64,000 nucleotides of DNA from Streptomyces canus (GCF_030815415.1 NZ_JAUSWW010000001.1:3782001-3846000), one strand, 5' to 3'. Counted from the stretch's first letter, positions 42,353 to 52,242 are shown. The notes: generated by a model not told the origin, from the letters alone. Translations and numbers: made by a program.

Positions 42353-43174
42353 TTGGCCACTGGTACGGAACCCCATCTGAACAGCGGCGGTGTACGAACG
42401 GGTACGCGCGCCGCGATCGACGCCCCGCATCTGCGGACCGACCGCTGGTGGCTGGCGCCCGCCGCCACCACGGCCGGGCTGCTCGCGTTCATCGTCTACT
42501 CGACGTGGCGGGCCTTCGCCGACACGGACTACTACACGGCGCCGTATGTGTCGCCGTTCTACTCGCCCTGCCTGGCCGAACGATGCGAGCCGATGCGCAA
42601 CGGCCCCAACTGGGAGATCTTCGGCGGCTGGTGGGGCATCTCCCCCGCCGTCATCATCCTGATCTTCCCGCTCGGCTTCCGCCTGACCTGCTACTACTAC
42701 CGCAAGGCCTACTACCGCGGCTTCTGGGCGTCCCCACCGGCCTGCGCGGTGGCCGAACCGCACAAGAAGTACTCCGGCGAGACCCGCTTCCCGCTGATCC
42801 TCCAGAACCTCCACCGGTACTTCTTCTACGCCGCGATCGCCGTCGCCGGGATCCTCACCTACGACACCGTGCTCGCCTTCCGCGACGAGCACTACGCGTG
42901 GGGCCACATGGGCCTCGGCACTCTGGTGTTCCTGGTCAACATCGTGCTGATCTGGGCGTACACCCTCTCCTGCCACTCCTGCCGGCACATCGTCGGCGGC
43001 AAGCTCAAGCACTTCTCCAAACACCCCGTGCGCTACCGGGCCTGGCAGTTCATCGGAAAACTGAATGCCCGTCACATGGCCCTGGCCTGGGCGTCATTGG
43101 TGAGCGTGGCACTCGCCGACTTCTACGTGTTCCTGGTCGCCTCAGGCGCTTTCGATGATCCGAGGTTCTTCTGA
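42353..43174 (+). CDS. sdhC: Succinate dehydrogenase membrane subunit (Sdh1-type)
   Basis: 273 residues with about five transmembrane helices. Several membrane-embedded His and Tyr residues (LQNLHRYFFY, RDEHYAWGH, CHSCRHIVGG, NARHMAL) are likely haem or quinone ligands. Size and pattern match the single large membrane anchor of the Sdh1 type found in Mycobacterium (Rv0249c group), rather than separate SdhC and SdhD. The TTG at 42353 with GGAG 8 nt upstream is used; the ATG at 42348 is out of frame. The stop shares one base with the sdhA start. Confidence 0.85.
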   Translation: MATGTEPHLNSGGVRTGTRAAIDAPHLRTDRWWLAPAATTAGLLAFIVYSTWRAFADTDYYTAPYVSPFYSPCLAERCEPMRNGPNWEIFGGWWGISPAVIILIFPLGFRLTCYYYRKAYYRGFWASPPACAVAEPHKKYSGETRFPLILQNLHRYFFYAAIAVAGILTYDTVLAFRDEHYAWGHMGLGTLVFLVNIVLIWAYTLSCHSCRHIVGGKLKHFSKHPVRYRAWQFIGKLNARHMALAWASLVSVALADFYVFLVASGAFDDPRFF

Positions 43175-45117
43175 TGTCCGTGGTCGATCGCCAGGAGTGG
43201 GACGTCGTCGTGGTCGGTGCGGGGGGCGCGGGCCTCCGCGCCGCCATCGAGGCACGCGAGCGGGGTGCCCGTACGGCCGTCATCTGCAAGTCCCTCTTCG
43301 GCAAGGCGCACACCGTCATGGCCGAGGGCGGCATCGCGGCGGCGATGGCCAACGCCAACGAGCACGACAACTGGCAGGTCCACTTCCGCGACACCCTGCG
43401 CGGCGGCAAGTTCCTCAACCAGTGGCGGATGGCCGAACTGCACGCGCAGGAGGCCCCCGACCGGGTGTGGGAGCTGGAGACCTGGGGTGCCCTCTTCGAC
43501 CGCACCAAGGACGGCCGGATATCCCAGCGCAACTTCGGCGGCCACGAGTACCCGCGCCTCGCCCACGTCGGCGACCGCACGGGGCTCGAACTGATCCGGA
43601 CCCTCCAGCAGAAGATCGTCTCGCTCCAGCAGCAGGACAAGAAGGAGACCGGCGACTACGAATCCCGTCTGAAGGTCTTCCAGGAGTGCACGGTCACCCG
43701 CGTCCTCAAGGACGGCAACCGGGTCTCCGGAGTCTTCGCCTACGAGCGGGAATCCGGCCGTTTCTTCGTCCTGCAGGCCCCGTCCGTGGTCATCGCGACG
43801 GGCGGCATCGGCAAGTCCTTCAAGGTGACGTCGAACTCGTGGGAGTACACCGGCGACGGCCACGCGCTGGCGCTGCTGGCGGGAGCGCCCCTGCTGAACA
43901 TGGAGTTCGTGCAGTTCCACCCGACGGGCATGGTCTGGCCGCCGTCGGTGAAGGGCATCCTCGTCACGGAGTCCGTCCGCGGTGACGGCGGCGTGCTGCG
44001 CAACTCCGAGGGCAAGCGGTTCATGTTCGACTACGTCCCGGACGTCTTCAAGGAGAAGTACGCCGAGTCGGAGGCCGAGGGCGACCGCTGGTACGAGGAC
44101 CCGGACAACAACCGGCGTCCCCCCGAACTCCTCCCCCGCGACGAGGTCGCCAGGGCCATCAACTCCGAGGTGAAGGCGGGCCGCGGCTCCCCGCACGGCG
44201 GGGTCTTCCTGGACGTGTCGACGCGGATGCCCGCCGAGGTCATCAAGCGCCGGCTGCCGTCCATGTACCACCAGTTCAAGGAGCTGGCGGACGTCGACAT
44301 CACCGCGGAGGCGATGGAGGTCGGGCCCACCTGTCACTACGTGATGGGCGGCATCGCGGTCGAGTCCGACACGGCCGCCGCACGCGGGGTGCCGGGGCTG
44401 TACGCGGCCGGCGAGGTCGCGGGCGGCATGCACGGCTCGAACCGGCTCGGCGGCAACTCCCTGTCCGATCTGCTGGTGTTCGGCCGCAGGGCGGGCCGGC
44501 ACGCGGCCGAGTACGCGGCGGCCCAGGCGTTCGAACGCCCCGCGGTGGACGAGCTCCAGGTCGACGCGGCGGCCGCGGAGGCGCTGCGCCCCTACTCGGC
44601 GGAGTACCCGGAGACCGGCGCGCAGGACGCACGTCCGCCGGAGAACCCGTACACCCTCCACCAGGAACTCCAGCAGGCCATGAACGACCTCGTCGGCATC
44701 ATCCGCCGCGAGCCCGAGATGAAGCAGGCCCTGGAGAAGCTCGCCGAGTTGCGGGTACGGGCCCGGCGGGCCGGCGTCGAGGGCCACCGCCAGTTCAACC
44801 CCGGCTGGCACCTCGCCCTGGACCTCAGGAACATGCTGCTGGTCAGCGAGTGCGTGGCACGGGCCGCGCTGGAGCGCACGGAGTCGCGCGGCGGCCACAC
44901 CCGCGAGGACCATCCGACGATGGACCGCAAGTGGCGCCGTATCAACCTGCTGTGCCGGCTCACCGATCCCACCGGCGGACTGGCGGCCACGGACCCGGTC
45001 CGCGGCCAGATCGAGCTCACCCGTGAGACCACCGACCCCATCCGTTCCGACCTGCTCGCCCTCTTCGACAAGGAGGAGCTGGTCAAGTACCTCGCCGAAG
45101 AGGAGCTGTACGAGTGA
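43174..45117 (+). CDS. sdhA: Succinate dehydrogenase/fumarate reductase flavoprotein subunit
   Basis: 647 residues. FAD-binding VVVGAGGAGLRAAI at the N-terminus; GKAHTVMAEGGIAAAM carries the His for covalent FAD attachment; substrate-site motifs FVQFHPTGMVWPP and ESVRGDGGVLRN; later HGSNRLGGNSLSDLLVFGRRAG. It oxidises succinate to fumarate on the cytoplasmic side of the membrane. Overlaps sdhB by 4 bp (GTGA). Confidence 0.96.
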   Translation: MSVVDRQEWDVVVVGAGGAGLRAAIEARERGARTAVICKSLFGKAHTVMAEGGIAAAMANANEHDNWQVHFRDTLRGGKFLNQWRMAELHAQEAPDRVWELETWGALFDRTKDGRISQRNFGGHEYPRLAHVGDRTGLELIRTLQQKIVSLQQQDKKETGDYESRLKVFQECTVTRVLKDGNRVSGVFAYERESGRFFVLQAPSVVIATGGIGKSFKVTSNSWEYTGDGHALALLAGAPLLNMEFVQFHPTGMVWPPSVKGILVTESVRGDGGVLRNSEGKRFMFDYVPDVFKEKYAESEAEGDRWYEDPDNNRRPPELLPRDEVARAINSEVKAGRGSPHGGVFLDVSTRMPAEVIKRRLPSMYHQFKELADVDITAEAMEVGPTCHYVMGGIAVESDTAAARGVPGLYAAGEVAGGMHGSNRLGGNSLSDLLVFGRRAGRHAAEYAAAQAFERPAVDELQVDAAAAEALRPYSAEYPETGAQDARPPENPYTLHQELQQAMNDLVGIIRREPEMKQALEKLAELRVRARRAGVEGHRQFNPGWHLALDLRNMLLVSECVARAALERTESRGGHTREDHPTMDRKWRRINLLCRLTDPTGGLAATDPVRGQIELTRETTDPIRSDLLALFDKEELVKYLAEEELYE

Positions 45118-45884
45118 GCAGCTACAAGGCCCGCTTCAAGGTGTGGCGCGGCGATGTGAAGGGCGGCGGCCTGGAGGACTTCGCGGTCGAGGTCAACGAC
45201 GGTGAAGTGGTCCTGGACATCATCCACCGCCTCCAGGCCACCCAGGCCCCCGACCTCGCCGTCCGCTGGAACTGCAAGGCGGGCAAGTGCGGTTCGTGCT
45301 CGGCGGAGATCAACGGCCGGCCGCGACTGCTGTGCATGACCCGGATGTCGGTCTTCACCCGGGAGGAGACGATCACCGTCACTCCCCTGCGTGCCTTCCC
45401 GGTCGTCCGCGACCTGGTCACGGACGTCGGCTTCAACTACGAGAAGGCGCGCGAGGTCCCGGCGTTCGTGCCGCCGGCGGATCTGGGTCCCGGCGAGTAC
45501 CGGATGATGCAGGAGGACGTGGACCGTTCGCAGGAGTTCCGCAAGTGCATCGAGTGCTTCCTGTGCCAGGACACCTGCCATGTGGTCCGTGATCACGAGG
45601 AGAACAAACCGGCGTTCGCCGGGCCCCGCTTCCTGATGCGGGTCGCCGAGCTGGACATGCATCCGCTGGACGCGGCGGAGGAGAGCGGCCTGGACCGCAA
45701 GAAGACGGCTCAGGACGACCACGGTCTCGGCTACTGCAACATCACCAAGTGCTGCACGGAGGTCTGTCCCGAGGGCATCAAGATCACGGACAACGCGCTC
45801 ATCCCGCTGAAGGAGCGGGCGGTGGACCGCAAGTACGACCCGCTGGTGTGGCTGGGGTCGAAGATCAGGAGGAGGCCCTCGTAG
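45114..45884 (+). CDS. sdhB: Succinate dehydrogenase iron-sulfur subunit
   Basis: 256 residues from GTG 45114. [2Fe-2S] ligands in NCKAGKCGSCSAE and RLLC; the [4Fe-4S] and [3Fe-4S] motifs are CIECFLCQDTC and CCTEVCPEGI, with a further Cys in YCNITKC. It passes electrons from the flavin to the membrane subunit. Last gene of the operon; its 3' end overlaps the opposite-strand gene at 45865 by 20 bp. Confidence 0.95.
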   Translation: MSSYKARFKVWRGDVKGGGLEDFAVEVNDGEVVLDIIHRLQATQAPDLAVRWNCKAGKCGSCSAEINGRPRLLCMTRMSVFTREETITVTPLRAFPVVRDLVTDVGFNYEKAREVPAFVPPADLGPGEYRMMQEDVDRSQEFRKCIECFLCQDTCHVVRDHEENKPAFAGPRFLMRVAELDMHPLDAAEESGLDRKKTAQDDHGLGYCNITKCCTEVCPEGIKITDNALIPLKERAVDRKYDPLVWLGSKIRRRPS

Positions 45885-46194
45885 CTCCGGCGCCCGCCGG
45901 GAACCGGGCCCGGCGCTGCACGTACAGGCCGAGCATGGCCACGGCCGCGCCGGTGAGCGCGAACGGGAAGAAGCCGGGGTGACGCGACGCGTCGAGCGGG
46001 CCCAGGAAGAGGAACGCGCCCGTCCCGGCCTGGTTCAGCAGCGTGCCGTATCCCCAGACCCTGGGCCGGAGTATCTTCGCGCTTCCCCGGACCGGGAGCA
46101 GCCAGCCCTTGGTGACGGCGGCCGTACCGATCGACAGGCCGGTGGTGATCACCACGGCGCCCACGATCCCCAGTACCTCGTTCATACCGATCAT
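45865..46194 (-). CDS. Small membrane protein
   Basis: 109 residues with three hydrophobic segments (about residues 7-28, 48-66 and 74-92). ATG 46194 overlaps the phosphotransferase stop by 4 bp; a second ATG at 46185 is possible. Ends inside sdhB on the other strand. No known domain. Confidence 0.75.
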   Translation of the reverse strand: MIGMNEVLGIVGAVVITTGLSIGTAAVTKGWLLPVRGSAKILRPRVWGYGTLLNQAGTGAFLFLGPLDASRHPGFFPFALTGAAVAMLGLYVQRRARFPAGAGATRASS

Positions 46195-47180
46195 GCTTCC
46201 ACGAGTTCCAGCACACGCAAGAGATTTGACTCGGCGATGGCCCGCAGGAAACCAGGGTTTGGGAAGTCACCGTCCAGGAGCCGGAGCGGGCCCGCGACCA
46301 GGGACAGGTGCATGACGAGCCGGTAGAGGCGCAGCCGGTCCTCGTCCAGGCCGGGGACGCGCAGCGCGTCGTAGCGCGGCCCGAAGCGGATCCGCAGGAA
46401 GACGTGCTCCCACTCCACGTCGAAGTACATGAGCCCTTCGATGTCGATGAGGGCGGGACGGCCGTCGCTGTCGAGCAGGACGTGGTCGGGGCCGAGTTCA
46501 CCGTGGATCAGGGTGTGGCGGGCGCGCGGGCGGACGGCGGCGGCCAACTCCCCGATCCTGGCCGTCAGCCGGTCCGCCACGGCGGCGATCCGGGTATCGC
46601 GTACGGCGGTGGCGGCGATGTCGCGCAGCGCGCCCTCGGTGATCCGCCGCGCGCAGGAACCCGCCCCCGAGTCACCGCCGTTGTCGACGATCACGACCTT
46701 CCCGAAGTCCCGGCCCTCGTGCGCGTGCAGGAGCGCGAGCTCGTCGGCCAGCCGCTCCAGGGAGGCGCGCGCCGCGACCGGGTCCCTCTCCAGGGCCTCC
46801 TCCAGGCTGCCGCCCGTGATGTCCTCCATGATCGCCACGTCCGCGGGCACGTGGGTGTGCGTGGCGTCCGCGTGCAGGAGACGGGGTGTGCGGACGCCGG
46901 CCGCGACGAGGCGGTCGTGCGCGGCCGTGAACACGTCCAGACTCGAACCCGCCGAGAAGGGGTCGCGCAGGTCGGAGGGGCCGGAGTCCCAGTAGTCCTC
47001 GTCGGCCGACCAGACGTAGGCGACCGCCGTGCTCCCGTCGTCGAGGGCGAGCCGGTAGACGCCCTTCTTGGAGCCGCCGCGCAGCCGGGTCACGGCGGCC
47101 AGGGTTCGGTGGGGGCCCAGGGCGGTGTGGGCGAGCGGTGCGAGGTCGTCGCGCGTGAGGAACTTCCGGGTCGCGGTCAT
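46191..47180 (-). CDS. Aminoglycoside phosphotransferase-like kinase
   Basis: 329 residues with the protein-kinase-like fold of the APH family: RLRGGSKKGVYRLAL (nucleotide loop), AYVWSADEDYW, the catalytic HGELGPDHVLL (Brenner motif variant HGxLxxxH/D) and ALIDIEGLMYFDVEWE where the metal-binding Asp of the usual IDxE/IDWE is present. Substrate unknown; homologues phosphorylate small molecules such as sugars or antibiotics. ATG 47180. Confidence 0.8.
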   Translation of the reverse strand: MTATRKFLTRDDLAPLAHTALGPHRTLAAVTRLRGGSKKGVYRLALDDGSTAVAYVWSADEDYWDSGPSDLRDPFSAGSSLDVFTAAHDRLVAAGVRTPRLLHADATHTHVPADVAIMEDITGGSLEEALERDPVAARASLERLADELALLHAHEGRDFGKVVIVDNGGDSGAGSCARRITEGALRDIAATAVRDTRIAAVADRLTARIGELAAAVRPRARHTLIHGELGPDHVLLDSDGRPALIDIEGLMYFDVEWEHVFLRIRFGPRYDALRVPGLDEDRLRLYRLVMHLSLVAGPLRLLDGDFPNPGFLRAIAESNLLRVLELVEA

Positions 47181-47292
47181 CCGGCAGATCGTCGCAGCCG
47201 TGCGGGGCGGACCGCCTCGGTTTTTCTCACGGCACCCCACCCCTGCCCCACCCCGGTCGCGCCGCCGCATTCCTGCTCATACGCTCCGAAAT

Positions 47293-48839
47293 GTGACGTC
47301 ATCCTTGTTCCGGGGCCGGCCGCGGCGCGCGACCTCGCACATATCCGTGCGGGTGGCGCACACCCTGCTGGGCGGGCTGGCCGGGGTGGTGTGGCTGGTG
47401 CTGCCGGGGATGGCGTTCGACGACGGTGCCGCGGTCGCGGGGCCCCGGGCGGGGACCGCGCAGCAGGTGCAGGCTCAGGAGGACGGGTCCTCGGCCGCCG
47501 ATCTCGTCCTTCCGCTCCTCGCGGTGGGTGCCGCGGGTGCGGTCGCGGGATACACCTACGTACGGCGTACGCGGCGGGCCCGGACCCGCACGACTCCCGG
47601 CGGCGTCCTCGCCGCCCCATGGACACCGTCCGCCGGTGAACTCGACGCACAGGCTCAGGCCCTGCTCGTCACGGCCGACGACTGCGTCCGCACCAGCCGT
47701 GCGGAACTCGGCTTCGTCGAGGCACTGTTCGGAAAGAGTGCCGTGGCGCCCTTCACGGCGGCCCTGCGGGACGCGGAGGGCGAGCTGAGGGCCGCCTTCC
47801 GCATACGGCAGCAGTACGACGACGGCGTACCGAAGGAGCCCGCGGCCCGGCGGCACGCGCTCGCCGGGATCGTCGGACGGTGCGAGGAGGCCGGACGGCG
47901 GCTGGACGCGGAGGCGGCCGGGTTCGACCAGTTGCGGGCGCTGGAGAAGGGCCTGGGCGAGGCCCTGGAGATCGCCGAGGGCCGCTTCCGGACGCTGGCC
48001 GGGCGCACCGGGACCGTCGAGGCGCTCCTCGCCGACTGGCACGAGCGGTACGCCCCCTCGGCCACCGCCCCCGTCACCGGCCACACCGAACAGGCCAAGG
48101 ACCGCCTGGTGTTCGCCACCGTCCGCCTCAACCAGTCCCGCCAGTGCGCCGACCGCGCGGAGACCGAGAAGGCCGCCCTGCACCTCTGTGCCGCCGAGGG
48201 CGCGATCGCCCAGGCCGCCGTCTTCCTGGACGGCGTCGAACGGCTCGGCGCGGCCCTGACGAACGCCGAGGCCCTGCTACCGGCGGCACTGACCGGCGCG
48301 GAGGCGGAACTCGCGAGGGCACGGGAACGGCCGGCCGGTGCGCCCGCCGGTGAGCTGCGGGCCCGGATCCTGCATGCCGACGGTGCCCTGGCCGTCGTAC
48401 GGGAGGAACGGACCACCGGACCGTACGACCCCCTCGGCGCCCTGCGCCGGATCGTGCGGTCGGCCGGCCCGCTGACGACGGAGCCGACGGCCGGGGTGCT
48501 GGGGGGGCGGCCGCCCTGCTGGTCGGCCGTACCGCGACAGCCGCCGCGGACGATGTCGTCGCGACCCACCGGGGCGCGGTGGGCGCGGTGGCCCGCACCC
48601 GGCTGGCGGAGGCGGCACGAGTGCTCACCGACGACCCGGCAGCCGCGGACGAGTACGCCACGGAGGCCCGCGACCTCGCCGAACAGGACGTACGGGTGCA
48701 CGGCAATCCGGCGACGGAGCACGAGAGCGGTGTCGCGGGGGCGATCCTGGGCGGGGTACTGCTGGACGCCGAGACGCCCACGACCTTCGGCGGCCCCCGG
48801 ACGCGAGCACGCGGGATGGGCGCGAACACGCCCTCCTAG
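47293..48839 (+). pseudogene. Membrane protein with long helical region, frameshifted at a G7 run
   Basis: From GTG 47293 the frame encodes an N-terminal signal-like segment, a short linker, a second membrane helix (LVLPLLAVGAAGAVAGYTYV) and a long helical cytoplasmic region typical of the C-terminal part of Streptomyces TPM-domain proteins; the TPM (TLP18.3) domain itself is missing. At 48501-48507 there are seven G residues. With eight, the frame continues without break as LGGAAALLVGRTATAAADDVV ... ARTRLAEAARVLTDDPAA to the stop TAG at 48837. As written the frame shifts and runs on for about 3 kb antisense to the next gene. It is a pseudogene, a sequencing error or a contingency site. A possible GTG/ATG internal restart is not supported. 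Confidence 0.7.
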
Positions 48840-48852
48840 GGGCAGGGCGAAC

Positions 48853-51528
48853 TCAGAACAAGCTGAGCAAGGCTTCCGCGGGGTCCGCCAACCCCGTCTC
48901 CCCGTCCGGCAGCGGCAGCTCGAACCACACCGTCTTGCCGCGAGGCGTCCGGCGCGACCCCCACGCCGCACTCAGCAGCCCGACCAGCTGCAACCCCCGC
49001 CCGCCTTCGTCCGTGTCCCGCGCCCGCCGCCGCCGCGGCTGCACCAGCCCGGAGTCCCACACCTCGCACACCAGGGTCCGGTCCAGCAGCAAGCGCAATC
49101 TGATCTCCCCCTCGCCGTACCGCAGGGCGTTCGTCACCAGCTCGCTGACCAGCAGCTCCGTCGTGTCGACCAGCGGCTCCAGATCCCACGCCAGCAACCG
49201 CGTACGGGCGTACTCCCGCGCCCGGCCCACACTCCGCGGTTCCCGCGGCAGCGTCCAGTCGCCCACGGAGTCCTCGGGCAGGCCCTGGACACGTGCCATC
49301 AGCAGCGCGATGTCGTCCTCGCCGTGGTGGGAGTCGAGGGTGTTGAGGACGTGGTCGCAGACGTCCTCCAGCGGCTGGGCGGGATCCGTCAGCGCGCCCA
49401 CGAAGGCCTGGAGCCCCTCGTCGAGGGGGTGATCGCGGCTTTCGACCAGTCCATCCGTGTAGAGCGCCAACAGCGCGCCTTCGGGCAGTTCGACCTCCAC
49501 CTCCTCGAAGGGCTCGCCCCCGACGCCGAGCGGCATGCCCGGCGGCACGTCGAGCATGAGGGCGGCCTCGCCGGGCTCCACGAGGACCGGCGGCAGATGA
49601 CCCGCGTTGGCGAAGGTGCAGCGGCGGGTCACGGAGTCGTAGACCGCGTAGACACAGGTCGCCAGGTACACCTCGGACAGGTCCGCCTCACGGGGCCGAC
49701 GGGCCGCGCGGGTGGCCTGCTGGACGCCGCCCGGCGCACCGAGACCGCGCGCGATCTCGTCCAGCGCGCTGAGCACTTCGGCCGGTTCGAGGTCCAGCAA
49801 CGCCAGTGTCCGTACGGCGGAGCGCAGTTCACCCATCGCGACCGCCGCCCGCAGTCCGCGGCCCATCACGTCGCCGACCACCAACGCCGTACGGTGACCG
49901 GGCAGTTCGATGACGTCGAACCAGTCGCCGCCGACCTCGCTGGGCCGGTCGGAGGAGGAGTTGCCCGGCAGATAGCGACAGGCGATGTCGAGGCCGGAGG
50001 CGACCGGGTCGCCCGGGGGCAGCAGGGACCGCTGCAGTATCAACGCCCGCTCGTGCTCCCGCCGGTACAGCCGCGCGTTGTCGATACAGACCGCCGCCCG
50101 CGCCGCCAGCTCCACCGCCAGATCCCGGTCCCGGTCCCCGAACGGCTCGCTGCCCTTGGTACGGGCGAACTGCGCCAGTCCTACGACCGTGTCGTGGGCG
50201 ACCATCGGCACGGCGAGCGTGGACTGCACCAGGCCGCCCTCCTCGGCCGGGATGAACAGCGGGCGGGCGGTGCGCAGGGCGTCCGCGCAGGGCGAGTTGA
50301 ACGGGAAGTGGTGGACGGCGCCGACCGAGGCGGGCGGGCCCGAGCTGATGAAGGGGGTGTCGGAGACGGCGCTGGCGAAGGCGACGCGGCGGAGTTCCGC
50401 GCTGCCGTCGGCGAGTCCCGGCGGGGTCTCGTCGCCCGCCAGGAGGCCTTGGTAGAGGTCGACGGTGGCCAGGTCGCAGAAGCCGGGGACGACGACGTCC
50501 AGGAGTTCGCGGGCCGTGGTCTCCAGGTCGAGGGAGTTGCCTATCCGGGCGCCGGCCTCGTTCAGAAGGGCGAGATTGCGCCGCGCCGCGGCCGCTTCCC
50601 GGGCTGCCGCGCGGCGGGCCGTGATGTCGGTCGCGAGCCAGGCGATGCCGATGGGGCGGCCGGAGCCGCTGCGCACGCGGTAGAGGTTGACCGACCAGTG
50701 GCGGCGCTCGTCGGAGCCGGGCAGGAAGCCGGTGACGTGCATGTCCGTGATGGATTCGCCGGTCTCCAGGACGCGGCGCAGGGTGGCCGCCACCCGCTCG
50801 GCCTCGGGGCGGGGCAGGTAGTCGCCGACCCCCTTGCCACGGTGGTCGTCCGGGGTACCGCCGAAGAGGGAGGCGAAGCGGTGGTTGGCGCGCCGGACCC
50901 GCAGATCGGGGTCGATCAGCAGAAAGCCGAAGGGAGATTGGCCGAATATCGACTGCGAGGCGGCAAGGTCGGTCTCGATCCGACGCAGGGTGCGGACGTC
51001 CACGACGATACAGACGGCGGCCCGCTCACCCTCCGCGGTCTGCGTCGGCATGACGTAGACCTCTGCCAGCCCCTCCTCGCCCGCCTCCCGGTCGGCCGAC
51101 TCCGGCACCCGGAAGGGGACCACCCCGGTCCACTCGCGCCCGTCGAGGATCTCGGCCATCTTGCGCTGACCGACCTCGCGCCGGTCGGCGTCGATGAACG
51201 CCTCGATGGGGTCCATGCCGACGGCCCGGTCGGCGGGGATCCCGAAGAGCTGCTCGGCGCGCACACTCCACTGGTCCACGAGGCCGTCGGGGCCGATGGA
51301 GAAGGACGCGACCTTGATGTAGTCGTAGATGGAGCCGGGCGGGCTGCTCTGCCACATCGCGTCGCCCCGCAGGACGCCAGCGACTCCGCCGGGTCCACCG
51401 GCGGATTCCAGGCCTGTCCCGCCCGTGGCACCACGCGTCACGTCCGCCTCGGTGTCACCCGCGACCTCCGACCTCGCGCCGTCCGACGGGTCCTCGGACT
51501 CCGTGGCCTTCGCTGGTATCTCGCTCAC
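48853..51528 (-). CDS. PAS-PAS-GAF-SpoIIE-HATPase phosphatase/anti-sigma switch protein
   Basis: 891 residues from GTG 51528 (GAGGGGACGG upstream). Order: disordered acidic N-terminus; PAS (about 65-185, IKVASFSIGPDGLVDQW); PAS (about 195-320, FLLIDPDLRVRRANHRF); GAF (about 330-480); SpoIIE PP2C phosphatase (about 500-720, with GGDWFDVIEL, VGDVMGRG and LYTDGLVESR providing metal-binding Asp residues); HATPase_c_2 (about 760-885, ELLVSELVTNALRYG, DEGGRGLQLV). Such proteins both dephosphorylate anti-anti-sigma factors and may phosphorylate them through the RsbW-like kinase module, controlling SigB/SigF-like sigma factors in response to small-molecule or redox signals. Confidence 0.93.
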   Translation of the reverse strand: MSEIPAKATESEDPSDGARSEVAGDTEADVTRGATGGTGLESAGGPGGVAGVLRGDAMWQSSPPGSIYDYIKVASFSIGPDGLVDQWSVRAEQLFGIPADRAVGMDPIEAFIDADRREVGQRKMAEILDGREWTGVVPFRVPESADREAGEEGLAEVYVMPTQTAEGERAAVCIVVDVRTLRRIETDLAASQSIFGQSPFGFLLIDPDLRVRRANHRFASLFGGTPDDHRGKGVGDYLPRPEAERVAATLRRVLETGESITDMHVTGFLPGSDERRHWSVNLYRVRSGSGRPIGIAWLATDITARRAAAREAAAARRNLALLNEAGARIGNSLDLETTARELLDVVVPGFCDLATVDLYQGLLAGDETPPGLADGSAELRRVAFASAVSDTPFISSGPPASVGAVHHFPFNSPCADALRTARPLFIPAEEGGLVQSTLAVPMVAHDTVVGLAQFARTKGSEPFGDRDRDLAVELAARAAVCIDNARLYRREHERALILQRSLLPPGDPVASGLDIACRYLPGNSSSDRPSEVGGDWFDVIELPGHRTALVVGDVMGRGLRAAVAMGELRSAVRTLALLDLEPAEVLSALDEIARGLGAPGGVQQATRAARRPREADLSEVYLATCVYAVYDSVTRRCTFANAGHLPPVLVEPGEAALMLDVPPGMPLGVGGEPFEEVEVELPEGALLALYTDGLVESRDHPLDEGLQAFVGALTDPAQPLEDVCDHVLNTLDSHHGEDDIALLMARVQGLPEDSVGDWTLPREPRSVGRAREYARTRLLAWDLEPLVDTTELLVSELVTNALRYGEGEIRLRLLLDRTLVCEVWDSGLVQPRRRRARDTDEGGRGLQLVGLLSAAWGSRRTPRGKTVWFELPLPDGETGLADPAEALLSLF

Positions 51529-51789
51529 GCGAACCGTCCCCTCCAGCTCACCGCGTCCGGCACCGGTCACCGGCAGCGGCTGCCCGCAGTATCCAGCACT
51601 ACGGCGCCGCACAACACGGTGTTCACGATCACAGCACGGTCCCAGCGTTTTTTGGACCGCACCGCGACAACACTTCCAGTCTTCTAACCAGCCAACACAC
51701 TGTCGAACCACCCACTCCGGCAACCGTCAGTGGCCTGAACCAGTCGCTGGACAGCACCGGCGGGGTCGTACAGCCGGGGCGGCCCCGCC

Positions 51790-52242
51790 TCATCCCGGGA
51801 CCGCGAGCTCGAACCACACCGTCTTGCCCGTCGCACCTGGTCTGGTGCCCCAGCGGCGCGAGGAGTGGGCGACCAGTTGCAGACCCCGGCCGCTCTCGTC
51901 CTCGGGGCGGGCGACCCGCTCCCGCGGCGGGTCCGGAAGCGGGTCGGAGACCTCGACCAGCAGGACGCCACCGAGGCCGGCGGGGCGGACGAGGCGGACT
52001 CCGATGGGGCCGGTGGCGTGCCGCAGCGCGTTGGTCACCAGCTCGCTGACCAGCAGGGTCGTGATGTCGGCCACGCTGTCGAGCTTCCAGTCGCACAGCC
52101 GGCCGCGGACGGCGGCGCGGGCGGCGCGTACGGCGCCGGGGTCCGCGGGGAAGGTCCAGTCGGCGCGGTCGCCCTCGGTGTCGATCACGCCGATCACTTC
52201 CCAGGCCACATCCATGTCCGGTTTCATCGGGTTAATGGGCAC
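51790..52242 (-). CDS. RsbW-like ATP-binding protein (HATPase_c_2)
   Basis: 150 residues. N-box LLVSELVTNALRHA, G1 region VEVSDPLPDPP, G2 ESGRGLQLVAHSSRRWG and the end GKTVWFELAVPG. This is the typical small Streptomyces ATP-binding regulator related to anti-sigma kinases; closely resembles the C-terminal module of the phosphatase at 48853. GTG 52242 is the longest start; ATG 52227 or 52215 are possible. Partner sigma factor or anti-anti-sigma factor is not encoded nearby. Confidence 0.88.
   Translation of the reverse strand: MPINPMKPDMDVAWEVIGVIDTEGDRADWTFPADPGAVRAARAAVRGRLCDWKLDSVADITTLLVSELVTNALRHATGPIGVRLVRPAGLGGVLLVEVSDPLPDPPRERVARPEDESGRGLQLVAHSSRRWGTRPGATGKTVWFELAVPG

Noticed and set aside
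48840..51687. Extension of the frameshifted gene at 47293 as one large protein
   Set aside because: The extra part is antisense to the SpoIIE-type phosphatase gene and has no similarity to the family; the G7 run explains the extension.
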